Shown: piece by piece, positions 1-7,638 of the stretch
Numbering within the stretch: the first letter of the stretch is position 1
Layout of the letters: each line of letters starts with the position of its first letter
DNA from: DATAFF01 sp036257595
GTDB taxonomy: Bacteria; Pseudomonadota; Alphaproteobacteria; Rhizobiales; Aestuariivirgaceae
DNA length: 24,296 nucleotides
Direction of reading: 5' to 3'
Assembly (NCBI GenBank): GCA_036257595.1
Contig: DATAFF010000035.1
Span: forward strand, 1-24,296
Notes under the pieces: model-generated
Seen by the model: the letters and a program-made list of their open reading frames with translations, nothing else
Database searches by the model: none
Told to the model about the DNA's origin: nothing
Translations under genes and position numbers: made by a program

Positions 1-108
1 GACCATCAGGGGAGCATGGTCCCTGCGTCGGCCCCACCAATCCGTCAGCGAACGCTGCGGATCAAGGTCGATCAGTACGGCGGACCGCCCAAGCTCACAA
101 ATAGCGAA
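1..108 (-). pseudogene. ParA/MinD-type ATPase remnant, partial at window edge
   Basis: Read on the minus strand from 108 to 1, this frame gives a peptide containing ELGRSAVLIDLDPQRSL followed by TDWW, two short basic residues runs and APLMV. This resembles the segment just after the Walker A loop of plasmid and chromosomal ParA ATPases (usually LIDLDPQGSLTDWW). A TGA stop lies in frame at 109-111, immediately upstream, and no Walker A (KGGxGKT) coding sequence is found in any minus-strand frame between 111 and the tRNA. The nucleotide-binding N-terminus is therefore absent and this is probably a decayed or recombined fragment; the rest lies outside the window. The family call rests on about 36 residues of recalled motif similarity. 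A chance match or a divergent start cannot be excluded. Confidence 0.45.
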
Positions 109-431
109 TCAGCAAGCCACCGGCATAGCGGGTTATCACGATCTCTAACGACCGGCCAAGGAGGATAAACCTAGCACTACTAACTGGCGGCAGCGCTACG
201 CGAGCTACGCTGACAAAACGAGCAGTTGGGCAACAGCATCCGTTTCGAGCTGAGCTGAACGAGATTTAGAACAGTGGAGCACCGTTCAGACGCGTGCTTG
301 GCTCAGTGGGCCCGGTCGAGGTCTAGGCGAGCTGAGAAGGGCGAAACTTGTGTAGAGCTGTGTATAAGTTTTAGCCGTGCTGTTACCCAAACTATTATAT
401 GGTCATAAGTTACTGATCTAAATGGCGAATT
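109..431. other. Gene-free stretch beside the tRNA 3' end
   Basis: I see no open reading frame with a credible start and ribosome site here on either strand. A Shine-Dalgarno-like AGGAGG at 160-165 on the plus strand has no start codon after it and runs into TAG. The last 70 bases (about 361-431) are clearly more AT-rich than the surrounding chromosome. The stretch lies directly downstream of the tRNA-Arg gene (which reads leftward), where integrases usually insert, so it may be the decayed end of an integrated element. No integrase or second att copy is visible inside the window. Confidence 0.5.
394..422 (-). promoter_or_regulatory. Candidate sigma-70 promoter reading left
   Basis: On the minus strand a perfect TATAAT -10 box (394-399) is preceded by a 17-base spacer (400-416) and a weaker TTTAGA -35 box (417-422). 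Transcription would start near 387 and run left toward the ParA-like remnant. The surrounding DNA is AT-rich, so a chance -10 match is more likely here than elsewhere in the window. No intact gene follows it before the window edge. Confidence 0.3.
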
Positions 432-508
432 TGGCGCACCGGAAGAGATTCGAACTCCTGACCCCCAGATTCGTAGTCTGGTGCTCTATCCAGCTGAGCT
501 ACCGGTGC
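432..508 (-). tRNA. tRNA-Arg(ACG)
   Basis: The minus strand folds into a complete tRNA. The 7-bp acceptor stem is GCACCGG/CCGGTGC with discriminator G and an encoded CCA (432-434). There is a standard D-arm (TAGCTCAGCTGGATAGAGCA), a 5-bp anticodon stem CCAGA/TCTGG around the loop CTACGAA, and a T-arm containing GTTCGAATC. The anticodon is ACG, whose first base is normally deaminated to inosine by TadA so that one tRNA reads CGU, CGC and CGA. The gene stands alone. Its 3' end faces the gene-free, AT-rich 1-431 region, consistent with use as an integration site (inference). Confidence 0.95.
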
Positions 509-591
509 GTGTGACAGGGATCATGCAGGGAGAGTTCTCCTAATATGTTCGCTGCGGGAACGCAAGTCTTGCCCGGTCCGGTCCGGTCTGG

Positions 592-1512
592 TCAGCGGGA
601 AAGCCGATAGGCCGGCCAGCCGGGAATGGCGGTCGCCTCCCACAGCGCCCGGCCGACGGCGCGGGCGAGGGCGTCGGCCGCCAGGGTTCCGAGCGCCGCG
701 AGCGTCACGGCACGCGGTTCGGTGAGCGGGCGCGCAGCGGTAGCAACGGCAAAGACGGTGTCTCCGTCAAACGGCGAGTGGACCGGGCGGATCGCCCGGG
801 CGAGCCCGTCAGCCGCCATGATGGCAAGCCGTCGCGTCTCTGCCTTGGTCAGGGCTGCATCAGTGGCGACGACAGCGATGGTGGTGTTCTCGCCGGCCGC
901 GATCATCGCCGCCTCGCGCTTGGTGCCGGCCCAGACCGGATGCCCGGGCGTGGCGCGCGCATGGTCCTGAACATGGCCGAATTCGTCACCGATGCGAAAC
1001 GGCTCGGCCCACAGGGCGCCGGTCGCCGGGTTGACGGCCGAGCCATGGCTGTTGACCGCGACCAGGGCGCCTACCGTCAGGTCCTCCAGCACGATCGAAG
1101 CGCTGCCGAGACCGCCTTTCAGCCGCCCCGCAATGGCACCGAGCCCGGCACCGGCATTGCCGAGGTCGAAGGCGGTCGCGGCGGCGGCCAGGGCGCGGCG
1201 GCCGAGCTCGTGATAGGGCGGGGCAGCCGCGAAGTCCTTGTCACCACCATTCATCAGGTCGAACAGGATGGCGGCGGGGACGACGGGGCAGGGGATGGGC
1301 TGGGTGCCGTAGCGGAATCCGATGCCGCGGGCCGCCAGGGCCGAGGTGACCCCGCTTGCGGCATCGAGCCCGAACACCGAGCCGCCGGCCAGCACGATGG
1401 CGTGGATCTCATCGACATAGGCAACCGGATCGAGCGCATCAGTCTCGCGGGTGCCGGGCGCACCGCCGCGCTGCTCGACGGCGGCGACCGCCGGCTTGGC
1501 CGGCACCACCAC
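592..1512 (-). CDS. P1 family (S58, DmpA/NylC-type) self-processing peptidase
   Basis: This is an N-terminal-nucleophile hydrolase of the family that includes DmpA L-aminopeptidase and the nylon oligomer hydrolase NylC. The proenzyme cleaves itself and the freed Thr or Ser becomes the nucleophile. Counting from the GTG at 1512, QRGGAPGTRETD lies near residues 14-25, AGGSVFGLDAASGV near 42-55, GRLKGGLGSAS near 129-139, and the processing motif GENTTIAVVATDA has its likely scissile bond at N209-T210. The open frame continues upstream with family-like residues (NLITDVAGLTVGNAEDRRI, about 1584-1528) but contains no ATG, GTG or TTG. The true start is probably upstream of 1512 and may be non-standard: an AGAAGGA-like site precedes a CTG at 1614. 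The substrate cannot be told from sequence. A heptamer repeat sits just upstream. Confidence 0.85.
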   Translation of the reverse strand: MVVPAKPAVAAVEQRGGAPGTRETDALDPVAYVDEIHAIVLAGGSVFGLDAASGVTSALAARGIGFRYGTQPIPCPVVPAAILFDLMNGGDKDFAAAPPYHELGRRALAAAATAFDLGNAGAGLGAIAGRLKGGLGSASIVLEDLTVGALVAVNSHGSAVNPATGALWAEPFRIGDEFGHVQDHARATPGHPVWAGTKREAAMIAAGENTTIAVVATDAALTKAETRRLAIMAADGLARAIRPVHSPFDGDTVFAVATAARPLTEPRAVTLAALGTLAADALARAVGRALWEATAIPGWPAYRLSR

Positions 1513-1643
1513 GGTGACACCGGTGATAATGCGGCGATCCTCGGCATTGCCGACGGTGAGGCCGGCAACGTCGGTGATGAGGTTCAGGGGTCCCGGACGG
1601 GCAAGGGGCAGCGGCTCGATCCTTCTGATGACCCAGTCTAGCA

Positions 1644-1775
1644 GGCAGTCGGCAGTCGGCAGTAGGCAATAGGCGATAGGCAGTCGGGAGGGGGTCCATT
1701 CATTGCCGAATGCCTAATGCCTAATGCCTAATGTCTAATGCCTCCCTTACGGCCTATTGCCTAATGCCTAATGCC
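1644..1775 (+). repeat. Heptamer-based intergenic repeat, copy 1 (longest)
   Basis: The left block (1644-1685) is a run of 7-bp units of the form GGCAGTC, GGCAGTA, GGCAATA, GGCGATA. The middle block (about 1704-1742) is a run of GCCTAAT units. The right block (1751-1775) is GGCCTATTGCCTAATGCC plus one more unit. GGCAATAGGC in the left block (1665-1674) is the exact reverse complement of GCCTATTGCC in the right block (1752-1761), so a long-range hairpin is possible. The element fills the gap between the divergent P1 peptidase and ggt genes, and it carries the core shared with copies near 9998, 18437 and 21557. Confidence 0.8.
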
Positions 1776-1819
1776 TTTTGCTAAGCTTTGGGAGGTCAAC
1801 GCTCTCCCCAGGAAGCCAG

Positions 1820-3535
1820 ATGCCCGCCAATCGATCCATCGTCGCCGCGCTCATGCTCCTCGTCCTTGCTCTTGCCGGCTGCTCGAAGAGCACGCAGACG
1901 CCGCGCGACATGGTGGCGACCGCCAATCCGCTGGCGTCGGCGGCGGCCGTCGAGATGCTGAAGGAAGGCGGCAATGCGGTCGATGCGGCGGTTGCGGCCC
2001 AGCTCGTGCTCGGGCTGGTCGAGCCGCAATCATCGGGGCTCGGCGGCGGCGCCTTTCTGATGTTCTTCGATGCGCGGCGCAAGAGGGTGCATGCCATTGA
2101 CGGGCGCGAGAAGGCGCCCCTCCAGGCGGGAGAGAACCTGTTCCTCGGTCCCGACGGGCAGCCGTTCAAACGGGGGTGGGTCGAGATCGGCGGCCGCTCG
2201 GTCGGGGTTCCCGGCACGGTGGCGCTGCTGTTCGAGGCTCATCGCCGCCATGGCCGGCTGCCTTGGAGCGATCTGTTCACCCCGGCGATCCGCCTGGCGG
2301 AGCAGGGATTCGTCGTGTCGCCGCGGCTCGCGGCGGCGATCGCCGATGCGCCGCGCCTCACCGAGGACCCGATGGCGCGCCAGCTGTTTTTCGAGCAGGC
2401 GGCGCCCGACGGACCGCTGGTGCCGCTGCCGGCCGGAGCGACCCTCAAGAATCCGGCCTATGCCTTCACGCTGCGACGCATCGCGCTCGACGGGCCGGCG
2501 GCGTTCTATGCCGGCGAGGTCGCGGCGCAGATCGTGTCGCGGGTGAGGGGGCACCCGAGCAATCCCGGGCTGATGACCGCGTGGGACCTCGCCGCCTACA
2601 GGGCGCCGGAGCGCGAGGCGGTCTGTCGGACCTATCGCGGCTACCGGATCTGCGGCATGCCGCCGCCCAGCTCGGGCGGGCTGACCGCGCTGATGATTCT
2701 CAGAATGCTCCAGCCCTACCGGATGAAGGACCTCACCTCGAACGGGCCGATGGCGGCGCATCTCATCGCCGAGACGAGCCGGATGGCCTTTGCCGACCGC
2801 GACCGCTACATGGCAGATGGTGATTTCGCCGAAGTGCCGAGCGCGCCGCTGCTGTCGCGCGCCTATCTCGACGGGCGGGCGCGGACCATCGATCCCGGTC
2901 GCGACATGGGCGAAGCGGCGCCGGGAGCGCCAATGGCGGAGCAGGTGGCGGAGGCCGGCGACAGCGAACGTGCCGAGGCCGGCACCAGTCACCTGGCGAT
3001 CGTCGATCGGCGCGGCAATGCGGTGTCGATGACCATGACGATCGAGCAGTCGTTCGGGGCCCATATCATGGCCGCAGGGTTCATGCTCAACAACGAGCTC
3101 ACCGACTTTGCCTTGAAGCCGGAGCGGGATGGCTTGAAGGTGGTCAACCGGGTCGAGCCGGGCAAGCGGCCGCGCTCGTCGATGGCGCCGATGCTGGTGT
3201 TCGGGCCGGACGGGGCGCTGTTCGCGGCGGTCGGGTCGCCCGGCGGCAGCCGGATCATCGGCTATGTCGCGCAGACCCTGGTGGCGCTGATCGACTGGCG
3301 CATGACCATGCAGCAGGCGGTCGCCCTGCCGCATATTCTCAACCGCAATGGCGAGACCGAGCTGGAAAGGGGGACACAGGCGGAACAGTTGGCGCCGGCG
3401 CTCGCGGCAATGGGCCATCAGGTCGATATCACCGAGCTGGAGAGCGGACTCCAGGGCATACGAATCGTCGACAAGAGGATGGATGGCGGGGTCGATCCGC
3501 GCCGGGAGGGCGCAGTGATGACCAGCGCGCGGTGA
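1820..3535 (+). CDS. ggt: Gamma-glutamyltranspeptidase, predicted lipoprotein
   Basis: Gamma-glutamyltranspeptidase cleaves or transfers the gamma-glutamyl group of glutathione and related amides, and matures by autocleavage into a large and a small subunit. The ATG at 1820 is chosen because AGGAAG (1810-1815) precedes it and it opens a lipoprotein signal peptide ending in LALAGC (Cys21, followed by Ser, which favours outer-membrane sorting); an in-frame start at 1778 has no such support. Family landmarks are GGNAVDAAVA, SSGLGGGAF, DGREKAP, GVPGTVALL, PPPSSGG, the cleavage and nucleophile site AGTSHLAIVD (Thr389 from this start), and MAPMLVF...GSPGGSRI in the small subunit. The 571-residue length fits the family. 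A lipid anchor instead of a free periplasmic enzyme is slightly unusual. The gene ends 18 bp before the convergent kinase. Confidence 0.93.
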   Translation: MPANRSIVAALMLLVLALAGCSKSTQTPRDMVATANPLASAAAVEMLKEGGNAVDAAVAAQLVLGLVEPQSSGLGGGAFLMFFDARRKRVHAIDGREKAPLQAGENLFLGPDGQPFKRGWVEIGGRSVGVPGTVALLFEAHRRHGRLPWSDLFTPAIRLAEQGFVVSPRLAAAIADAPRLTEDPMARQLFFEQAAPDGPLVPLPAGATLKNPAYAFTLRRIALDGPAAFYAGEVAAQIVSRVRGHPSNPGLMTAWDLAAYRAPEREAVCRTYRGYRICGMPPPSSGGLTALMILRMLQPYRMKDLTSNGPMAAHLIAETSRMAFADRDRYMADGDFAEVPSAPLLSRAYLDGRARTIDPGRDMGEAAPGAPMAEQVAEAGDSERAEAGTSHLAIVDRRGNAVSMTMTIEQSFGAHIMAAGFMLNNELTDFALKPERDGLKVVNRVEPGKRPRSSMAPMLVFGPDGALFAAVGSPGGSRIIGYVAQTLVALIDWRMTMQQAVALPHILNRNGETELERGTQAEQLAPALAAMGHQVDITELESGLQGIRIVDKRMDGGVDPRREGAVMTSAR

Positions 3536-3553
3536 GCCGGTAGCATGATTGCT

Positions 3554-5056
3554 CTAGGAGGCCTCGCGCTGGCCGCGCCGGCCGGGGCGGAGCTCGGCAA
3601 CGCGGTCAGGAATCGAGATGTGAAAGACGGCGCCGCGGACCGCCTCGGCAACCAGCCGGATGTCGCCGCCATGGGCCCGCACCAGCTCGCTGGCAATGGC
3701 AAGGCCGAGGCCGGTGCCGCCGGTGCGGGCCGATGAGCGGAAGGCCTCGAACAGGTGCTCGCGGGCGCGCTGCGAGACACCCGGACCATTGTCGCGCACC
3801 TCGATCATGACGACGCTGCCCTCGCGCCAGCCGGTGACCCGCACCATGCCGTCGGCGGTCTGGGACGGCGCTGCCGCGGGATCTTCCTGCAAGTCCAGGG
3901 CCTCCGTCGAGTTTCTGGCAAGGTTCATCAGGACCCGGAACAGCTGATCGCGATCGGCATCGACCACCACCTCGGCGGGGACATCGTTGTAGAGCACGGT
4001 GCGGCTCGAGGCCTGGACCACGACCATGTCGATGACCTCCTCGACCAGCAGGCGCAGCGGGAAGCGGTCGCGGCGCGGCGGGGCCTCCTCGGCCCGGCCA
4101 TAGACCAGGGTCTGGGCCAGGAAGCCGATTGCCCGATCGAGCGAGGAGACGAGCTTCGGCGCGACCCGCTGGACCGTCGGATCCTGGACGCTGGACAACC
4201 GGTCGGAGATCAGCTGGGTGGTGGAGAGCATGTTTCTCAGGTCGTGGCTGACCTTGCTGACGGCGAGCCCCAGCGCGGCCAGCCGGCTCTTCTGCTGCAG
4301 GGTTCCGGCAAGATCGCGCTGCATCGCCCGGAGCTCTTGCTCGGCAAGGCCGATCTCGTCATTGCGACCGGATGGCTCGATAATCCGGCTCTGGTCCTCG
4401 GGCTGCTCGCGAAAGCGGACCATGCTCTGGGTCAGCCGGCGGATGGGCACCACCAGCATCCGGTCAAGGGCAATGAAGGCGAACCCGGCGACGATGATCG
4501 ACAGCACCACCGACAAGGCCAGGATGCTGACGGCATAGCCGACCATGGCGGCAAAGAGGGGCGCCTCGCTCATGGCAAGCTCGATCTCGTCGCCCGACAT
4601 GCTGGGCGGTTTGTCGACGACGGTGATGACGCGATGGCCGCCGGCCAGCATCGTGGTCACGGCATCGAGCAGCAGCTGGAAGGTGCGGTTGTCCCTCAGA
4701 TCATAACGGGCGACCACGGTGGAGGGCTCGTCGGTCATCAGCACCAGATGACGCGACTGATCGCGCTTCAGCGCCACCACCTCGACGCCCGCGGCGGATA
4801 GCAGCTCCTTGCGCAGGTCGTCCGAGATCTGGTTGTCGGGTGCCGCCTCGACAGCGAGGGCGGCGACCTCGGCCATGGCGATCCGGCCCTTGAGCCAGGT
4901 CACCCGGTAATTGGCGAGCGAAGGAAGGAAGATCAGGATCTCGCCGATCATGACGAAGATGATGGCCAGCGTCAGGACCTTGCCGGAGAGCCCGCGCAAG
5001 CGAGCCACCGGAGGGGGTTTTTTCGTGCTTTTGGGTCCCTCGACTGCGCCAGTCAT
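3554..5056 (-). CDS. Membrane sensor histidine kinase with HAMP domain (orphan)
   Basis: The 500-residue protein has two hydrophobic segments (about 28-48 and 170-197) flanking an extracytoplasmic sensor region of about 120 residues, then a HAMP linker beginning near PIRRLTQSM (204-212). The dimerisation helix carries SKVSHDLRNML with the phospho-acceptor His271. The ATPase domain shows the N box NLARNSTEAL (Asn382), G1 DNGPGVS (422-428) and G2 GGTGLGLAIA (446-455). The start at 5056 has GAGGGAAAGG upstream. No response regulator lies beside it, so its partner is unknown. It is divergent from rpmH across a 139-bp gap; a weak TTGATC/CCTAAT pair on the minus strand could be its promoter. The sensed signal is not predictable. 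Confidence 0.9.
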   Translation of the reverse strand: MTGAVEGPKSTKKPPPVARLRGLSGKVLTLAIIFVMIGEILIFLPSLANYRVTWLKGRIAMAEVAALAVEAAPDNQISDDLRKELLSAAGVEVVALKRDQSRHLVLMTDEPSTVVARYDLRDNRTFQLLLDAVTTMLAGGHRVITVVDKPPSMSGDEIELAMSEAPLFAAMVGYAVSILALSVVLSIIVAGFAFIALDRMLVVPIRRLTQSMVRFREQPEDQSRIIEPSGRNDEIGLAEQELRAMQRDLAGTLQQKSRLAALGLAVSKVSHDLRNMLSTTQLISDRLSSVQDPTVQRVAPKLVSSLDRAIGFLAQTLVYGRAEEAPPRRDRFPLRLLVEEVIDMVVVQASSRTVLYNDVPAEVVVDADRDQLFRVLMNLARNSTEALDLQEDPAAAPSQTADGMVRVTGWREGSVVMIEVRDNGPGVSQRAREHLFEAFRSSARTGGTGLGLAIASELVRAHGGDIRLVAEAVRGAVFHISIPDRVAELRPGRRGQREAS

Positions 5057-5127
5057 GGCCTTTCCCTCAAGTTCAATTAGGCCATTGCTTGACCGTCGGG
5101 ATCAAGTGCGATGTTGGCGCCTTCGCG

Positions 5128-5156
5128 TTGACGTGGCGGTTTCCGGCCAGTATAAG
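5128..5156 (+). promoter_or_regulatory. Promoter of the rpmH-rnpA-yidC cluster
   Basis: TTGACG at 5128-5133 and TATAAG at 5151-5156 are separated by exactly 17 bases, a near-consensus housekeeping sigma factor promoter. Initiation near 5163 would give a leader of about 33 bases before the GTG of rpmH, with GGAG at 5183-5186 as ribosome site. A strong promoter is expected for a ribosomal protein gene. Confidence 0.75.
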
Positions 5157-5195
5157 CCCTCCCGATCCCGCCAGAATGAATTGGAGACTTTTGCG

Positions 5196-5330
5196 GTGAA
5201 GCGCACTTTTCAGCCCTCGAAGATCGTTCGCAAGCGGCGGCATGGCTTCCGCGCCCGCATGGCGACCAAGGGAGGGCGCCGCGTCCTGGCGCGTCGCCGC
5301 GCCAAGGGGCGGGCGCGTCTGTCGGCCTAA
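5196..5330 (+). CDS. rpmH: Large ribosomal subunit protein bL34
   Basis: The 44-residue, very basic protein starts VKRTFQPSKIVRKRRHGF and contains RMATKGGRRVLARRRAKGR, the near-invariant bL34 sequence, at the standard length for the family. It binds 23S rRNA in the large subunit. The start codon is GTG (5196); GGAG at 5183-5186 is the likely ribosome site and the near-consensus promoter at 5128-5156 drives it. It stands immediately upstream of rnpA, the usual bacterial pairing, with a 48-bp gap to the rnpA start. Confidence 0.97.
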   Translation: MKRTFQPSKIVRKRRHGFRARMATKGGRRVLARRRAKGRARLSA

Positions 5331-5378
5331 CGAAGCGGCAGGGCCGGGTTGCTCCGGTCCGTCCGGAGGGTCATCAGA

Positions 5379-5744
5379 ATGGAAAGGATCAAACGCCGCC
5401 AGGACTTCCTGGAGGCGGCGCGTGCGCGTTCGTGGTCGCGGCAAGGCGTCGTCGTCCAGGCACGGCGCCGCGGTGACGACGGGCCGCCGCGCGTCGGCTT
5501 CACGGTGACCCGCAAGCTCGGCTCGGCGGTGATGCGCAATCGGATCCGGCGGCGGCTGAAAGAGGCAGTCCGCCGCAGCGGCGCCTCTGGACTGCTGGCT
5601 GGAACCGACTATGTGTTCATCGGTCGCTCGGCAACCGCCGGTCGGCCCTTTCTCCTCTTGATGGAAGACATCGAACACGCCGTGTCGGCCTTGAACCGTG
5701 CAGAGGATCGGCCACCGCCGCCCGGACGGCGGTCGCGGCACTGA
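5379..5744 (+). CDS. rnpA: Ribonuclease P protein component
   Basis: This is the protein subunit of RNase P, which together with the catalytic RNA trims the 5' leader of tRNA precursors. The ATG at 5379 is preferred over an in-frame TTG at 5349, because GGAGGG (5365-5370) lies eight bases before it and MERIKRRQDFLEAA is the family's normal beginning. Landmarks are RVGFTVTRKLGSAVMRNRIRRRLKEAVR, with the RNR signature near residues 50-75, then GTDYVFIGR. It has 121 residues, normal length, with a Pro/Arg-rich tail. It follows rpmH and precedes yidC by 37 bp. No yidD gene is present between rnpA and yidC, although many bacteria have one there. Confidence 0.95.
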   Translation: MERIKRRQDFLEAARARSWSRQGVVVQARRRGDDGPPRVGFTVTRKLGSAVMRNRIRRRLKEAVRRSGASGLLAGTDYVFIGRSATAGRPFLLLMEDIEHAVSALNRAEDRPPPPGRRSRH

Positions 5745-5781
5745 GGCTGGTGGTCGGCAGCGAGCGCTCGGAACGGACGTG

Positions 5782-7635
5782 ATGAAGGAAGACAATCGCA
5801 ATTTCATCCTGGCGATCGTGCTGTCGATGCTGATCATCCTCGGCTGGAACTATTTCTATGCCCAGCCGATGCTCGAGAAGCAGCGTCAACAGGCCGAGCA
5901 GACCCATAAGCTGCCGCCGCAGGTTCCCGGTCAGCCCGGTCAGCCGGTGCCGGGGCAGCCCGTTCCCCAGCCCGGGACTCAGGGACAGGCAGCGCCGCCC
6001 GCCGCCGAGTCGTCGGTCGCGCCGGCGCCCGGCGTGCCGCAGCCACGCGAGGCGGTGCTGCAACAATCGCCGCGCCTGCCGATCCGGACGCCGAGCGTCG
6101 AGGGGTCGATCAATCTCAAGGGCGGTGTGCTCGACGATCTGCGGCTCACTCGCTATCACGAGACGGTCGATCCGAAGAGCCCGACCATCGTGCTGCTGGC
6201 ACCTTCCGGGTCGGTGGGCGGATTCTTCACCGAACATGGCTTCTCGCAACCACCGGGCGGGACGGTCAAGCTGCCGGGCAGGGACACGGTGTGGGCGGTA
6301 CCGGCGGGCGCGGTGCTCGAGCCGGGCAAGCCGGTGACGCTGACCTATGACAATGGCCAGGGACTGATCTTTCGACGGATCTTCTCGGTCGACCCGCAAT
6401 ATATGTTCACCCTGCGCCAGGAGGTGGAGAATCGTTCCGGGACGCCGGTCTCGCTCTTCCCCTATGCCCGGGTCCAGCGCCAGGGGACGCCACGGGTCGA
6501 GGGCGTCTATGTGCTGCATGAGGGCCTGGTCGGGGTGCTCGGCGGCAGCCTCAAGGAAATCACCTACGCCGGAATGAAGGATCAGCCGGACCCGGATGCG
6601 ACGCCGTCGCAGGGCGGGTGGCTCGGCATCACCGACAAATATTGGGCGGTAGCGCTGGTGCCCGATCAGGCCGCGGAGATCGTCGGCACCTTCCGCCATA
6701 CGCTCAATGGCGCGCTCGACGTCTATCAGGCCGACTATCTGAACAAGGCGCCCATCACGGTGGCGCCGGGCAGCACGGGGGCGACCGAGAGCCGGGTCTT
6801 TGCCGGCGCCAAGGTGGTCGAAACCATCACCGATTATGGCAAGACGCTCAACATCGACCGGTTCGATCTGCTGATCGACTGGGGATGGTTCTATTTCATC
6901 ACCAAGCCGATGTTCTGGGCGCTCCACCTAATCAAGGGCTGGGTCGGCAATTTCGGCCTGGCGATCCTGATCGTGACAGTGCTGCTCAAGCTCATCTTCT
7001 TCCCTCTCGCCAACAAATCCTACGAGGCGATGAGCAAGATGAAGAAGCTCCAGCCGGAGATGGAGAGCATCAAGCAGCGCCTCGGCGATGACCGGATGAA
7101 GCAGCAGGAAGCCATGATGGAGCTGTACAAGCGGGAGAAGGTCAATCCGCTTGCCGGCTGCCTGCCCGTGCTGGTGCAGATCCCGGTGTTCTTCGCGCTC
7201 TACAAGGTGCTCTATGTCACCATCGAGATGCGGCACGCGCCGTTCTATGGATGGATCAGGGATCTGTCGGCGCCCGATCCGACGAGCCTGTTCAATCTGT
7301 TCGGGCTGATCCCGTGGACGCCGCCACATCTGCTGCTGATCGGCGTGCTGCCGATCATCATGGGCATCACCATGTGGGTCCAGATGAAGCTGAACCCGCC
7401 GCCGCCGGATCCCATCCAGGCGCAGATCTTCAACTACATGCCGCTGATCTTCACCGTCATGCTGGCGTCGTTCCCGGCGGGCCTGGTGCTCTACTGGGCG
7501 TGGAACAACCTGCTGTCGATCCTGCAGCAGGCGCTGATCATGCGGAAGAACGGGGTGCCGATCGATCTGCTCGGCAACATCCGCGACAGCCTGCCGTTCC
7601 TCAAACGCAAGGGCGAGAGCCGCTCGGGCGCCTAG
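5782..7635 (+). CDS. yidC: Membrane protein insertase YidC (Oxa1 family)
   Basis: YidC inserts and folds inner-membrane proteins alone or with SecYEG. The ATG at 5782 opens MKEDNRNFILAIVLSMLIILGWNYFY, the typical first membrane helix. Next come a Pro/Gln-rich linker (about 40-85), the large periplasmic beta domain (about 90-370), and the Oxa1 core with GNFGLAILIVTVLLKLIFFPL, LGDDRMKQQEAMMELYKREKVNPLAGC, PVFFALYKVL and FPAGLVLYWAWNNLLSILQQ. Lys403 occupies the position of the conserved positive residue in the hydrophilic groove (Arg366 in E. coli). The 617-residue length is normal for a Gram-negative YidC. The ribosome site is weak (GGA). The gene ends three bases before yihA, which suggests coupled expression. 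Confidence 0.96.
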   Translation: MKEDNRNFILAIVLSMLIILGWNYFYAQPMLEKQRQQAEQTHKLPPQVPGQPGQPVPGQPVPQPGTQGQAAPPAAESSVAPAPGVPQPREAVLQQSPRLPIRTPSVEGSINLKGGVLDDLRLTRYHETVDPKSPTIVLLAPSGSVGGFFTEHGFSQPPGGTVKLPGRDTVWAVPAGAVLEPGKPVTLTYDNGQGLIFRRIFSVDPQYMFTLRQEVENRSGTPVSLFPYARVQRQGTPRVEGVYVLHEGLVGVLGGSLKEITYAGMKDQPDPDATPSQGGWLGITDKYWAVALVPDQAAEIVGTFRHTLNGALDVYQADYLNKAPITVAPGSTGATESRVFAGAKVVETITDYGKTLNIDRFDLLIDWGWFYFITKPMFWALHLIKGWVGNFGLAILIVTVLLKLIFFPLANKSYEAMSKMKKLQPEMESIKQRLGDDRMKQQEAMMELYKREKVNPLAGCLPVLVQIPVFFALYKVLYVTIEMRHAPFYGWIRDLSAPDPTSLFNLFGLIPWTPPHLLLIGVLPIIMGITMWVQMKLNPPPPDPIQAQIFNYMPLIFTVMLASFPAGLVLYWAWNNLLSILQQALIMRKNGVPIDLLGNIRDSLPFLKRKGESRSGA

Positions 7636-7638
7636 AGC

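Noticed and set aside
574..593. Short tandem CGGTC repeat
   Set aside because: Three to four 5-bp units just after the P1 peptidase stop are a minor low-complexity feature with no hairpin or known role.
1644..1775. Possible CRISPR array or protein-coding frame in the repeat block
   Set aside because: The units are 7 bp, degenerate and without spacers, and the open frames across them (Pro-Thr-Ala-Tyr-Leu-Leu type peptides) are artefacts of the heptamer periodicity.
5057..5195. Chromosome replication origin next to rpmH
   Set aside because: rpmH neighbours dnaA/oriC in many bacteria, but there is no dnaA, no cluster of DnaA boxes and no AT-rich unwinding region here, and alphaproteobacteria usually have oriC elsewhere.
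5073..5837. Long minus-strand open frame opposite rpmH and rnpA
   Set aside because: It lies fully antisense to two well-conserved genes; long antisense frames are expected in this high-GC sequence. The same applies to the long frames opposite ggt, yidC, argB, dapD-dapE, truA-fmt, the methyltransferase homologue and the ABC ATPase.
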